Below, one piece after another: positions 26,328-37,884 of a DNA stretch of 64,000 bases (within the stretch, counting starts at the first letter, position 1; every line of letters starts with the position of its first letter). The notes under the pieces were generated by a model. It worked only from the letters and a program-made list of their open reading frames with translations. It had not been told where the DNA came from and made no database searches. The DNA is from Holacanthus passer. Taxonomy: Eukaryota; Chordata; Actinopteri; Pomacanthidae. The stretch covers positions 2,542,001 through 2,606,000 of the forward strand of contig JAFREQ010000037.1 in assembly GCA_025331565.1 (NCBI GenBank). The letters run 5' to 3'. The translations under genes were made by a program, and so were the position numbers.

Positions 26328-26366
26328 CACTTCCTCTTCCTCTCAGAGGGAACGACGGGGGCAGGC
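26328..26366 (-). other. klhl29: 5'UTR part of the klhl29 exon and its 3' splice site
   Basis: Reading the minus strand, a long pyrimidine tract (about 26372-26392, CTCTTTCTTTCCGTTTCCTG) ends in CAG, with AG at 26368-26367. A CTGAC branch-point-like motif lies about 20 nt further upstream. The exon would therefore begin at 26366 and carry 39 nt of leader. The leader contains an in-frame TGA at 26345-26343, which forces translation to start at the ATG at 26327. The ATG context has G at -3 and T at +4, which is moderate. The exon total is 312 bp. A separate non-coding first exon and promoter must lie further right on the minus strand, but I cannot place them. Splice-site use is inferred from motif quality. 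Confidence 0.72.
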
Positions 26367-28917
26367 CTGCAGGAAACGGAAAGAAAGAGGGTCAGGTTGA
26401 ATCTCTTTCATTACATGTATGCAAATGCGAGCGAGAGATACAGACACAAAGGCAGAGTTTCAAAGACGGAAAAAGACCCGGGCACAAAGAGAGAATGAGA
26501 TGCTGAGTGAATCAAGGCGAGAACAGGTTGACGTGAAGGTGTAAACGCTCACAGCCTCTGCTCCCAATGCACCTGATTGACATGAACACACTGCGGCTCA
26601 TTTGTTGCTTCTAATTCCTATTCTCCCAGTCATTAACGAGGGCTGCGACAAGAGGGAGAGAGAAATGAGCACTGCTAAGCAGGTCCATAAAAAACACCAT
26701 CAGTGCCAGCACCATAAGGAGCTAAATTTGTTACGTGAGCCGCCTGGGCTCAACAGCGTCAGGTTAAAACAATACGGCCGGGCGAGACGCAAACAGGTAC
26801 ACGCTCAGTCAAGTTTTCCCGAGGACGGCGCAGCGGTATCGTGACCTTGCGGTCAAAACTCATTCATCTGGCTAGATAAATACCCCCGCAATTACAGCTC
26901 ATCTCATACATCTAATGGCTGGTTAATTCAATCAGATTGCCCTTGAAGTGCATTTGAGGGTTCTCCCCTTTTCAAGCACAGCAGGCTGTGATAGGCTAAG
27001 AGGCGACACTGAGCTGGAATTACATCAGTATGGGGCATGGCGCTATTGTGTAGCATGAGCAGCGTATCACTCTATATTATATCATAAATCAAAGCGGTAC
27101 AGGATCTGAGTAGAGAAATCCATCACTGAGGGGATTGCAGCGCACTGTACTCCTCCTCACCAAAGGCACGTTATGCTTCCCAAGCCCTTGATAACAGATG
27201 AAATAAATAAATAACAACCTCAAACCAGGTTCAGCAAGCCCCATGCAAAATCCCCTGGTCTGTAAGGAGAGAATGACAGCGGATGATAGGTCTTTATTCT
27301 GCAGGCTGGGGTCTGTCACGCTGTCTCTTGCCTCACAGAGGAGCGAGTGCCTTGAAATGCCGGCTTCTCTGTGTGCACCTCTGCGTGTGCAAAAAAAAGA
27401 AGTGAATGACTGTGTGTGCATGTGATGTTTTGGAAGGATTTAATGAGAGCACACATGTTGAAAACTCCAGTGTAGTATGTGAGAGGCTTTTAGGAATGAA
27501 AAGGTTTTGTAAAAAGCTTTGATGCAAGCGATACACCATGCCGCCTGTGGTGGGAGCACTGGCCCTTCTGTATCTATCTGCTGTGGCCATCCATTTATTT
27601 ACCAGCTAAAACACTCACTCTTTCTTCATTTATGTCTTTCTCTGTTGTGCTCCCTTTCATTCTTCCTCTTCTCATTTTATTCCCTCTCTGAATCCCCCCC
27701 TTCATTTATTTCTCTCTCACACAAGGTCTGCTCTGTCCAAATACAGCAAGCTGATACGCGGCGATAGAGCCAAACGGAGCGACTAAAAGCTGTGGGACAA
27801 CACTCTTCACGCTCTCTTTCTCTTTCTCACTCACTCTGCAATAACCTCTTCTCCCACTCTGCAGTAACCCCTTTTAATAACCTCAAATTTTACAATAGAA
27901 TAAGCATGTATTATCTCTAAAAATATTTGAGACAGAGAGAGGGAGAGTAACAAAGTGCCGGCCCGCTGGAACAATGGCAGAGCTGGTGCCAGGTAATATT
28001 CTCTTATCACCTGAGCTCCACACCTCAGCTGAGAAACAAGAGGGCAAAAAAAATTCCTCTGCGCCTAAGAAGAGGAGGAGAAAAAGAAATAAGAAAGGGA
28101 CTTTATCTCTGCAAGAGCCGGAATTGGGGGCAGAGTGCATTTGCATTCACACATCTGTACAATTTATTTTATCAATCCTTTTCAGATGTGAGTGGGCGGG
28201 TACATGCCACTGCGCATCCTCCAGCGTGCCCCCTTGTCCGGACAGCTTGGTGATTTACTGCAAAGAAAATGTCTTTTGTTTTTCCGTACACCTCCAAAAT
28301 CAAGGGTAAAGTGGAAAAGCAAATCCGTCACATTATGCAGAAAAGGCATTGAGCTAAGTTTGCAAGAGCCCACACAAGATAGCTTTGTAGGATAACCTTC
28401 AGTAAGGCAGCACGGGGGAGAGAGAATCAAAAGTAAGTAAAGTACATGGTATTTCCACTTGAAACAGGCACTGGCCATGTATGAGTCTTCATTTAAGGGT
28501 TCATTTATATCTTTATTTAGGTCATGTTATTCAGTGAGAACTCATAATTGAAAAGTGTATTTCCCAAGTGCTCATAAGTGCTCATACATAAACAGCAAAA
28601 TATGTGGTTTTCCAATCCGATATCCAGTTGAATAAGTACATGCAGGAAAGATCAAGGGTCACACTTAAAACTACATTAAAAGTGACTGCGTGTTAGCAGT
28701 AGATGAGATGTTAAACCCTGCTCTCCAGTGTCAAAGCCAGATATCTTGTATAGTCTGTAATAATGTCACAGTAGTTGGATGATTTGGTTAAAATCCTCGG
28801 AATATGGAATTTTATTTCATTTCATAATAGAGTAACTAATTAAGAAACACATATTGTATTGAGTAAATTACTGTTATTACATGTTCTGATAGTATGAAAT
28901 TTCATACAGTAAGTTAA
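26367..28917. other. Upstream intron or leader region of klhl29; no exon resolved
   Basis: On the minus-strand gene model this lies 5' of the coding exon. I found no convincing promoter or first exon: no CpG-dense island, no clear TATA plus donor pair. Frames here are short and compositionally biased. Confidence 0.45.
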
Positions 28918-29455
28918 ATGGAGCTGCAACTATGAGTCGATTAATCATTTAGTTGATCCTATTCATAATTGATAATCGTTTCAATCATTTTTTTCAAGCA
29001 ACATTTGCTGATTTTAGTTTCTTAAATGTGATGATTTGCGACTTTTCTTTGTCATTTATGATAGTAAATGAAGGTTTTGGACAATTGGTTGGACAAAAAG
29101 AGCAATTTGAAGATGTCACTTTGGGCTCTGGGAAACTTTGATGAGCATTTTTAACATCTTTTGACATTTGAAAGACTAAATGATTAATCGATCATAATCG
29201 ATGATAATAAAGGAAATAATCGTTAGTTGAAGCTAATGTAATGCATATTTTGAATAGGTTATTATAGCCAGACTCTGCTGAGGTTATTAGTTATTTTTGC
29301 TATTATTCTTTATTAAAAGTGCTAGAATAAAAGGTGCATACCGTATATTTTCAGGAAACAGTAAATACTTCTCTAATGCAGTTTTAGAGCACATGTGTAA
29401 AAAGGTTAACGAGAAATGTGGCACCTGTAAGATGAAGAGTCTGCAAATTTTGAAT
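28918..29455 (+). mobile_element. hAT-like MITE copy, 3' end missing
   Basis: Starts GGAGCTGCAACTATGAGTCG and aligns in order with the complete copy at 59453-60034. Shared blocks include GTAAATGAAGGTTTTGGAC, ATAATCGTTAGTTGAAG, TTATTAAAAGTGCTAGAATA, ATTTTCAGGAAACAG and GTTTTAGAGCACATGTGTAA. Similarity stops after AAGAGTCTGCAAA, so the right terminal repeat is lost. It also contains an extra segment around 29120-29165 absent from the other copy. Confidence 0.82.
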
Positions 29456-31271
29456 TGAAACAAGCTTTTGACTGTGTGTCAGAGTGTTGCATATTGTACA
29501 ACATGCATCTTGCAACGGCACGTTAATAGGAATCGTGCATCAAGTCAGTAATGGACCGGTCTGAGATTTTACTCTTGGATAAGAATTACCCACCGTGGTG
29601 GTTGTGATCTAAATCTTCAAATAAGCCCTAATTCAATGTTTCCCCTGCCTCTTGGACTGGTTTAATTTGCAAGAAAGTAGGATTTAATGAAATGGAACAC
29701 ATGCGGTTTGCAGATTTATTGGCTGTTGAACTTGGGATATGGTAAAAAGGCCACAACAAAATATCTGAGTAATGCAGTCAATGCTCTTTGACTTCAGACA
29801 CTGTCCACGATGGTTACATTTTACATGCAGAGACATTAAAGTGATAGTTACCTTGGTATGAAAGTAATTTTTTATTATCATATCATATTTTACAAGGATG
29901 TCATGATACATCCCACTTCTTCCTTTGCTATTGAGTGTAAATGTGGCGTGTTTTAAATAGTTTATACAAACGGTAAATGCTGTTTTTTTCTGGAGAAGCG
30001 CCGCTCACGTTATTATCGTGCTTCAAATTCCATCACTCACTTTACCCAAGTGGCATTTTCAGAATCTTGGCACTACAGTTCAATATGTGCACAATCCTGT
30101 AAGTTAATTCCTGTCATCCTTGCACTATGCATGTCAGTATGTGCAGCGTAACCGGAGGCTGGCAACTGATCCCTGCAGAACGGGTGTCACTGAGACAAAT
30201 CCCACTGCATTTATGGTCCTTGGTAAACACAAGGATTTAAGCTACTAATTACAGGCACTTACATTCTCTTCGCAAGTGCGTTTCTGCAACTCACTTTAAG
30301 TCTGTGTGTGTGTGTGTGTGCGTCGGTGCACGAGCTCACATCACCTTGAGGCTGAGAGTGTGTGGTGTGTGTTTGCGAGGGTTAGTACGAGAGGGTGACA
30401 AAAGAAATTTCGCTCTCAGAGACGCCTGTGGAAACCAACACCCAACACACCTGTGGACTCTGCCAGACCAGATAAAGACTTAAATACATCACATCTACAA
30501 TGACACTTTGCTCTGCGCTGCACTGCTCTAGGGAGAAGGTGCCAATAAAGATTTGCCCATTTCCTTTCACATCCAATGAAGTCAGTGTCAGCCGCGGACA
30601 AAACAACGCTCTTTCAAAGGAGAGATGATAACCTTTGCTGCAAGGCTCGCATGTTAAGCCAACCTTCTTAAGAGCCTTTTCAATTTCATAAGAAACTAAT
30701 GACAGCATTTCAGTCATACCCTACAGCAATTAATGAGGCTCTTCAGCTCCTGCAATCCTGTCAGCATGTTAATAATCTTAGCTGAAGGTATGAGACTTTC
30801 CCACGCCAAATGCTATTTTCTCACTCCAGCTCCTACTTAAAATAACTGATGACTGAGAATCCTTTTGCAGGGAGATGAAAATCTAAACAAAAATGATTAA
30901 AATCGCTAATCCTCTGGAAGCCCAAATAGCAACAAAAAGAATACGGTTTCCAGCACGCACAGAAGAGCCGAAACAGAGAGTGAGAAACACCGTGTCAGCA
31001 ATCTGAGCTAATGAGCTGACTGACTGGCTGACTGGCATCTCCATTGTGTTGTCAGTCAAGTCATGAGTTAAAAGCAATCAGCTGCAGAGGAGGAAGTGTG
31101 TGCGTGTGTGCGTGTGTGTGTTGGTCGATGGGCGTTTTTTCGACTAGCAGTGCTGATGCGTCAGAATCGGCACCCAGCGTCCAATGTTCCAAATGCAACT
31201 GAGACAGAAAAGTGAGATGGTGTGGGTGTCTACATACGTAAGAAAGGGATGCGGTTAAGGAGTCGAAGAAG

Positions 31272-31272
<1 letters not shown>
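29456..31272. other. Non-coding, microsatellite-bearing
   Basis: A short (TG)n lies at 30302-30320 and GT-rich patches at 31098-31122. The minus-strand frame at 30382-30717 (111 codons) shows no domain or splice logic. Nothing else is recognised. Confidence 0.45.

Positions 31273-31302
<30 letters not shown>
31273..31302 (+). repeat. (GT)15 microsatellite
   Basis: Uninterrupted GT run just upstream of a CpG-richer stretch. Confidence 0.92.
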
Positions 31303-31305
<3 letters not shown>

Positions 31306-31360
31306 ATGTGTGGGAGTACGCCAACGTCTGCATGCGCGCTGGGCCAACTGTAGCTGATAT

Positions 31361-31410
31361 CATCATGACCTCACAGCTATCACCATGGAGATGCCCCGCA
31401 TGCTCCTGCG
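31361..31410. promoter_or_regulatory. Module copy 1: CRE-like half plus CCATGGAGATGCCC
   Basis: ATCATGACCTCAC followed nine bases later by CCATGGAGATGCCC and CGCATG. It aligns to 35123-35172 with 34 of 41 positions identical and no gaps. The surrounding 150 bp (31320-31470) is the most CpG-rich part of the neighbourhood (GCGCGAGC, GCCGCGCATC, CCCGGGCGACGGCGGAGCG). A regulatory role is inferred only from recurrence and composition. Confidence 0.4.
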
Positions 31411-31742
31411 CGAGCTGCAAGTCGGTGTAGCCGCGCATCTTTGGTGACTTCGGCTCCCGGGCGACGGCGGAGCGATTAGCCGAAATAAAAAAAAAAGTTG
31501 TCTGACAGGTGGGAACGTGAGATGCACACTTTAAAAGGACAGCATCTGTCACTCCGAGGCGGCACGCAGCATGTCGGGCGTGTGTGTGTGACAGAGCCGC
31601 GTTAACAAAGCCATGTGGGAATACGCAGGGAGCCGCAGATAGACGTGAGGAAAGAGGGAGTGGAACAGATGGACAGAACGCAGCAGCGACGGAGAGACAG
31701 CAAGACGGTGTGAGCGAGCAAACGAGATATAAGAGCGGTAAA

Positions 31743-31779
31743 GTGTGTGTGTGTGTGTATGTGTGTGTGTGTGTGTGTG
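31743..31779 (+). repeat. (GT)n microsatellite with one TAT interruption
   Basis: Two GT runs separated by a single A substitution. Confidence 0.9.
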
Positions 31780-32543
31780 CAGACAGAAATAGAGAGGGGT
31801 GTTAAGGATGGGATCAGGGTGGGTCGGGCCGGGTTATGTGTCATACTTCTGTTCTCGGGTGTGATGTTTGCTTTGCTGGCACATTCTGCCCTGCGTTCAA
31901 TACCCCCAGCTATTCCTCCCGCCACAGATACTCCCCAAGAGGAAGGGCTCCATTTCCAATCTGTAGTAGTGTTTACTTCTATTGACCCAGCGACAGCCCA
32001 GCTTTCACCACACTCTCTCACACACGCGCGCACATAAACAGCCACAGCCACCTGCTCCACTCAGGACTCTGTGCTAATGATCAATTCGTCCATCAGCAAG
32101 TCCGGATGGTACAAATGGGGGCCGGGGAAAGTAGGCACGCTGTAACTTTACGAGGACAAGATATTGCTGTAAATGAGCGGCCCTTTGGGAGACACACAAT
32201 CTCTAATACACACACACTTAAACAGTCACAGATACACACGCTTGCTCACATTGACATCGCATATACACCGATACAACCGCACACCAGTAAATGTGCTGAC
32301 AGTTCCTCCAGGACAACAGAGGTATTCATCCTGATATTCAAATAATGGGAGAGACTGTTGGTACAGGAATAGCCCGGAGCAATGCGAGCCAGAGACTCGG
32401 GCTTTTTAAATTCTCCTCCTCAGCCAGAGTTCGTACCGCCCAAGACACACCAAATGATGAAGACACACTCTGAAATGATGAAGACACAAATCTCAAAGAT
32501 GGCGCATCTTTAACGCCTACACATGCTTGCTTATACACGTAAG

Positions 32544-32545
<2 letters not shown>

Positions 32546-32574
<29 letters not shown>
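32546..32574 (+). repeat. (CA)14 microsatellite
   Basis: Uninterrupted CA run. Confidence 0.92.
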
Positions 32575-32938
32575 CTGCACAGACAAACAATACAGGTGTC
32601 ATTAATGAAGCACTAGCAGACAAAAACATTCAAAACTGGATGGCAGAATAAATACTTTCTATATTTGGATATTTTTCTTTCCAGCATATTTAGGATTTTT
32701 TTTTTCACGTTTTGTGAAGTATTGATTGATGAAGCAAACTGATCTGCCAGAAAAGAACCAGGGCTTCTTGGGTATTTTTAGCTTTCCCTCTTAAGGACGT
32801 GATACAGGAGAAACCTAACTGATGTTCCAGAAGAAGCAAAAAGCACGAGAACAACAGAGCGGAAGCTGCAGAAAAGGCAAACACAGGAAAGGGAAAAAAT
32901 GGAGTTTTGTGTCTATCTCATGAGCTCAGGCACGGTTT

Positions 32939-32946
32939 CTCTCTCT

Positions 32947-32987
<41 letters not shown>
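32939..32987 (+). repeat. Compound (CT)6(GT)18 microsatellite
   Basis: A CT run passes directly into a GT run of about 18 units. Confidence 0.93.
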
Positions 32988-32988
<1 letters not shown>

Positions 32989-34338
32989 AGGTGTGGGGGT
33001 TGCAGAGAGGAAGTGAAAGGGCCATCTTCAGGGATAAGAAGCAGAGATGAATGCAGCTACCTGCTGGTGTGGAAACCAATAAGCCTATTGTTGGGATGGA
33101 TTCTTAGCATTAATAGGTCCAATTAATCCCAGCGGTTTGAGGGGAATTTGCACTTTGCTACAATTCGCACACCTCATTAGTGGTCTGAGTGGAATCCAGA
33201 GACACCACACAGTCAAGCAGTGCATCATAAAAACATAGGACATCTCAAAACAGAGCTCAGGCACCATTCAAAGCAAAAATAGCTTCAATTTTAGCAGATT
33301 ATTAGAGACATATAGGCTGGTTTTACTTAACAGCTACAGCTACAGGACAACTGGGAAGCATTTTTACACGCAAATAAACCTGAACCACAGGGTAGTCTCC
33401 AGTCATTCTAGCACTAATCTGAATCCACCTCCTTATCTCATCTGCCTATTAGGATTTCCACAGAGGATTCGGAGGAGATGGATAGTTAGAGATGACACTT
33501 TGTACATTATTCTGACACCTTGATGGATGAAACGCTGGTGGGTGACATGCACACACAGCCTCATTTTGCCAGAGACAGACACTTCCCGATCATCTTCTCT
33601 TTGATAAAGCACGCAAGCAAAGGCCAAATCATTCAAAGAGGATAAAAAAGGGGATATAGTGAATTAGGTAGACAGAGAGAGGAGAAATAAAAAAGGAACC
33701 GAGGCAGAGGGTTATTTTTTTCTTGCGATTAAGAAATACTGCATATACCTGCACCACTGACAGCAAATTTCCCCCTCAGTGTGCATCAGCACAATTCTTT
33801 TAGCAGAGCATTAATAAGTAAAACTTTCTCCCAATCTGGAAAAAAGGCAGCTGTGTGTGTGCATGTGTGTTTTTGTGGGGGATATGACATGATGCAAGGG
33901 TTTCCAAGCCGCTTGTTTACTGTAGTGTGAACACACGGGCCTCTGTTTTCACTTTTTACATGATGAAAACAACACGGGTTAACCGTCTTTTTTTTTTTCT
34001 TGTCCAAAAATGTCAGCTCTCACTGGCTCCCGCACAGACAGGAATGACCACGGCGTTATGAAATATTGCAATGGCCGAGTTAGTAACACCCTGTCAGTGT
34101 TTGGTTGTCAGCATGTGATTAGCCTGAGGAACAGAGAGGCGCCTCTACCTCCACCACCGCACGCTGCTGCTCAGTTAATTAAAACACCGACTTTCAACAA
34201 AACGCCACATTATCACAACGGCAAGACATAAAGCTGGAGAAAAACCCTGGGGCTAGTGTGCACACTTTCCCATCCAGCATTTCTGCATGCTTTTTCTACA
34301 GGGTGTGGGAGCAGCAGATTTCCAGACGCCAATCATGC

Positions 34339-34562
34339 AGTGTGTTTATGCGTATATGTATGTGTGTGCGTGTGTACGTGTGTACGTGTGCGTCTGTGTG
34401 TGTATTCTCTGTGGCCCATGGCAGCTGTCGCCTTTTCTCTCCCCGCTGCATCCTTTTGCGGATTTCTCTGTTCTCTAAATAAAAACCAACAACAGCATCA
34501 AAACAAACAGCTCTCACTGTTGATGCCACACACGCACATGGGCCTATCCACGTACGCACGCA

Positions 34563-34603
<41 letters not shown>

Positions 34604-34612
34604 ACACACAGG
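34339..34612. repeat. Inverted GT-rich / CA-rich pair
   Basis: GT-rich degenerate repeat at 34339-34404 (with TACGTGTG words) and CA-rich repeat at 34530-34612 (with GTACGCACGCACGCGCACAC then a CA run of about 16 units), separated by about 125 bp. The arms are roughly reverse complements and could pair as a stem. Confidence 0.75.
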
Positions 34613-34688
34613 GCAGTTGGAGCAAAAAACCTGACACATGGGCTGTTGCATTATTGCACCTACTGTGTGTGTGTTAAAATATATTTAT

Positions 34689-34705
34689 ACACACACACAC
34701 ACACA
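34689..34705 (+). repeat. Short (CA)n microsatellite
   Basis: Eight CA units preceded by TATATTTATA. Confidence 0.85.
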
Positions 34706-35122
34706 GAGTACACATACAATATATAATATATACGCGTGTAGTTCAGCTTTGGTAGCAGGGCACAAGGCAAGCGTAAGAATAGTGACTTAATTATCTAAAT
34801 GGCTGCTGTGGAGATTACTGAGGGCAGTGAGCATCCATCTCTTTCAACACCACCGGCTTAGAGTGCATGGCCAAGCTGGAGGAGAGATCAAGAGATATAG
34901 ACATCAATAACAGAGACAGAGCGGCAATGAGAGAGTGAAAAAGAGACCGAGGGAATTAAACGGGAGCAAGAGACGGGAGACAATGTGGAGGAGAGCAAGC
35001 AGAGTGGGTACAGTGACAGTGATTTACAATGGAGAAGTCTGCGAGCTGACTGGCCTTCACTATAAAAAGCTGCCGCGGCATGCGGCTGCATCCTCGACTG
35101 TGGCGAGTTCGCCAGCAACAGG

Positions 35123-35228
35123 GATCATGACATCACCTCTGTCGCCATGGAGATGCCCTGCACGTCTTCGATTTCATTCTTCCCGTCATTACCACAGAGA
35201 TGCTCCGGGGCTGGATGGTATCATGACC
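35123..35228. promoter_or_regulatory. Module copy 2 with degenerate partial copies
   Basis: ATCATGACATCAC then CCATGGAGATGCCC and TGCACG at 35124-35166, matching the module at 31361. Directly after it, ATTACCACAGAGATGCTCCG (35188-35207) resembles the second half again, and TATCATGACCCC (35219-35230) resembles the first half. TGACATCA is one base from the CRE consensus TGACGTCA. Function is inferred. Confidence 0.4.
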
Positions 35229-35239
35229 CCCCGCCAAGC

Positions 35240-35720
35240 AACAAAGGCTCCACATGCCTCCCTTACATGAGCGTGCATTTTTAACTTTGGCGCAGTCAAG
35301 CCGTCACAGGGGTCATCCTCAGACTGGAGGGCTGAAGCAAGATATTTAACCCCTACCTGCTCTAGAGGGCTCAGTCCTGCTGGTTGACCGTGCACCTCGA
35401 ACAGAGGGCAGCCAGAGAATTTCCATCTGGAGAGTGAATAAAGTCTACTGTATGGAAATAAGAAAATTCACACTGTGAGCATTCATGTGAGGCATCATCC
35501 ATATTGTAGCACTAAAAGGCGATTTAACAAAGAACGAAATCCCACCACCATCCAGGACTCCTTGTTCCTTAGCAGAAATTATTAAATGCCTCTATTAAAT
35601 GTTCTTGTTAAGTCTACGTTTTAGAGGAAATCACTAGGAAATGACAGCTTATACAGCCGACATTCCCCTTGTTAGAACTTTACACTTTCTGTCCTTATAA
35701 CAGGGACAGCATTAAAGAAA
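35240..35720. other. Non-coding, nothing recognised
   Basis: No coding signal or repeat identified. Confidence 0.4.
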
Positions 35721-35820
35721 GCGTGCCCATGACTGGAAAGCTCACTGGTTTGAATCCCCAGGGTGTCTGAGGGAACAGTGAACAAATACTTTCAACAACT
35801 ACTCTCAATGCACCACTGCA
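35721..35820 (+). mobile_element. Probable tRNA-derived SINE fragment
   Basis: GCGTGCCCATGACTGGAAAG then CTCACTGGTTTGAATCCCCA contains a good B-box (GGTTTGAATCC). It is followed by GGGTGTCTGAGGGAACAGTG, which resembles the body of a fish SINE family read as ...GGTCACTGGTTCGAATCCC... The A-box side is weak and the ends are not defined. Confidence 0.5.
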
Positions 35821-37884
35821 CAAGATGTACTGCGCTCAGCTTCCCAAAGTCACACACAGTTTTCTCTCTCTTGCTTGGCCCCATCCGCGTTCAAGGCCAG
35901 CCAGTGGTTTACCAGTCGGTATGGGAATAGAACCCAGATCCTTGGGTGAGGACGTGCACATACACTGCCTGACTTCCCCCAAGCGACAGCCCAGACGACA
36001 GCAACAACCTGGTTGTACTGCTCAGCTCCCTGGTGAGAACATGTTGAAGTCTAACCATTAGGTTAACATTAAAGCTGAAAAGCAATGAAAAATAAAATGA
36101 AGATAACAGATGGACAGACTGGCACTCGCAGACTCTGTTCCAATAATAACACTGCATTTATCATGCATGTGATTATACAGAAATTCTTTTTAAAGGTATT
36201 GACTGTTAATGAGCTCTTATGCTTTTTCCCCTGAGCGATGGCATTAAAAGGGGATGTTCTCTGAAATCAGAATAATTTGAACGCGTGCAGAGGAACACTG
36301 TTCAGAGACAGTTTTAGATTAGCGAGTTGTTTTGTGTACTTAGCCGGATAAACAGGGCCGTTTATAGATTGAAGTCAAAATGGCACAGCACAAGGAAATA
36401 TCTAATAAATCAAAGAGCCATGTTTCTCTCTTGGAGAGTCAATTACATTAAAGCGAGCTAAACAGAGTTCAGTTGTGCTGTGCAACAAATTCCCAACTCA
36501 GTCAGCTCCAATGTTTTCTATCATGGTTAGTGACAGAGCCTCGAGTCAGGCAGTCTTTACTGCCAAGTTTGCTGCATCACGTCATTGCTTTTTTTTTTTT
36601 TTTTTTTTTTTCTACAAAGCACAGACACACAAGTATCAGTGCACTCATACATGCATTTTTGGAGTACACACACACAAAAATTCCCTGACTCCAACTCACG
36701 CAAACACCATGGCAAACTCAGGTACACACACACACACACACATAAACGAGACAACCAGGACAGCGCTCTCTCCCTGATTAAGCCGGGCCATCTGCTTGAG
36801 TCCCCCGTCAACACCGACGGCTGCTGCGTGTCCAGGCCAGCTCCGGGCGAGCCAGAAATCCCCCAGTGTGATCCAACGGCATATTAATCTCCTCAAATCT
36901 CAACCTTTTCAAAAGGGCAGACGCCACAGTAACCTCGGTGCAGTTGTTCAGGGCAACATCATCTCACTCTCTCAAATACACGATTCTGTCACTTCTGCCT
37001 CAGACGACACGCAAAGTGAAGGATGGGCCGAGTGCATTTTCCTTTCTCCTCGTATCCTTCTCTTTCTCTCCACTTATCTCATGTCTCTGGGTGCTTTCTC
37101 TAAAAGCCATTCTCTGTCTCTGCCCGTCGTTTCATATCTGTATGAACACAGTGGCCTTTCAGAGCACGCAGTGAGTGGCGCCGCAGCCCGGTCTGGCCCA
37201 GAGGAGCGGTTGGAGCGGTATAGATTAATGGCCCAGGAGACAGCCTAGGCAAGTGGAATGAACAAATAGAGAGGCCAGTGAAATGACCAAAAAAGGAAAA
37301 AAAGGGAAAGAGAGGTAATGATAAGGAGAATGAGGCGTACACTAAATTGTAGGAGAGGTACCGACTGGGGGAATGTGTTCTGTCACAGTATAGTTTTATA
37401 CCCCTGTCACACTGATAGAGTGAATTAAAACTGAATGGGGCCATCCATCCAACATTGGATTTGCGACCCTCCTCCCACCTAGGTTGGATGAAGGTCGGAC
37501 ACCGCCCGGGATTTAGTGAGCGGCCGTCTCTATTAGGGATGGAAACTTCATTTAATGCCACCGTGGTTAAAGTGGCATTTATGAACATTTACTTTCTACT
37601 CGACTGGCCAAAAAAAAAGGGAACATAAAAGGGGAGAAAGGCAGAGAAAAGGCACGAGAGAAGGAGATCCAGAGTGGGAAGGTGAGAGAGAAACTTTTTT
37701 ATGCAATTAGGCGTAATTGTAAGTAATGCTGAGGGTTAGCAGGGAGCTTCAGTTGAGACAGTGACTCTATGACAGCAGCATCATACGGACGGGGTCTAAT
37801 GTGACTTTAGCTACAATAAGCAATTAATCATCAAAGTCAACCAGGCAGCGGCTCGGTGAAGCTGTACTACACAAGTGCTTTTGA
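35821..37884. other. Non-coding, simple repeats only
   Basis: Includes a 23-T tract at 36589-36611 and (CA)n at 36724-36742. The 162-codon minus-strand frame at 37100-37588 and the 150-codon plus frame at 36796-37248 overlap each other antisense. They lack domain-like content, so I treat both as chance. Confidence 0.5.
36589..36611 (+). repeat. Poly-T tract (23 T)
   Basis: Uninterrupted T run. No recognisable retroelement is attached on the minus strand. Confidence 0.9.

Larger units (their letters stand above)
31780..35122. other. Non-coding stretch rich in CA/GT microsatellites
   Basis: Apart from the listed microsatellites I see no exon or interspersed repeat. The 152-codon minus-strand frame at 31602-32060 and the 156-codon plus frame at 34256-34726 are made of translated CA/GT repeats. 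Confidence 0.5.

Noticed and set aside
26328..26330. GTG codon just upstream of the klhl29 ATG as a start
   Set aside because: The ATG directly follows and matches the expected MSRHH start of the family. Eukaryotic initiation at GTG is not expected here.
31602..32060. 152-codon minus-strand frame
   Set aside because: The core is translated (CA)n (THTHTHIHTHTH) and the flanks lack protein character.
34256..34726. 156-codon plus-strand frame and overlapping frames
   Set aside because: Made of CVCVCV and THTHTH from GT and CA repeats.
37100..37588. 162-codon minus-strand frame
   Set aside because: No recognisable domain, pyrimidine-biased (Ser/Leu/Phe) content, and an antisense frame of similar length overlaps it. 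Treated as chance.
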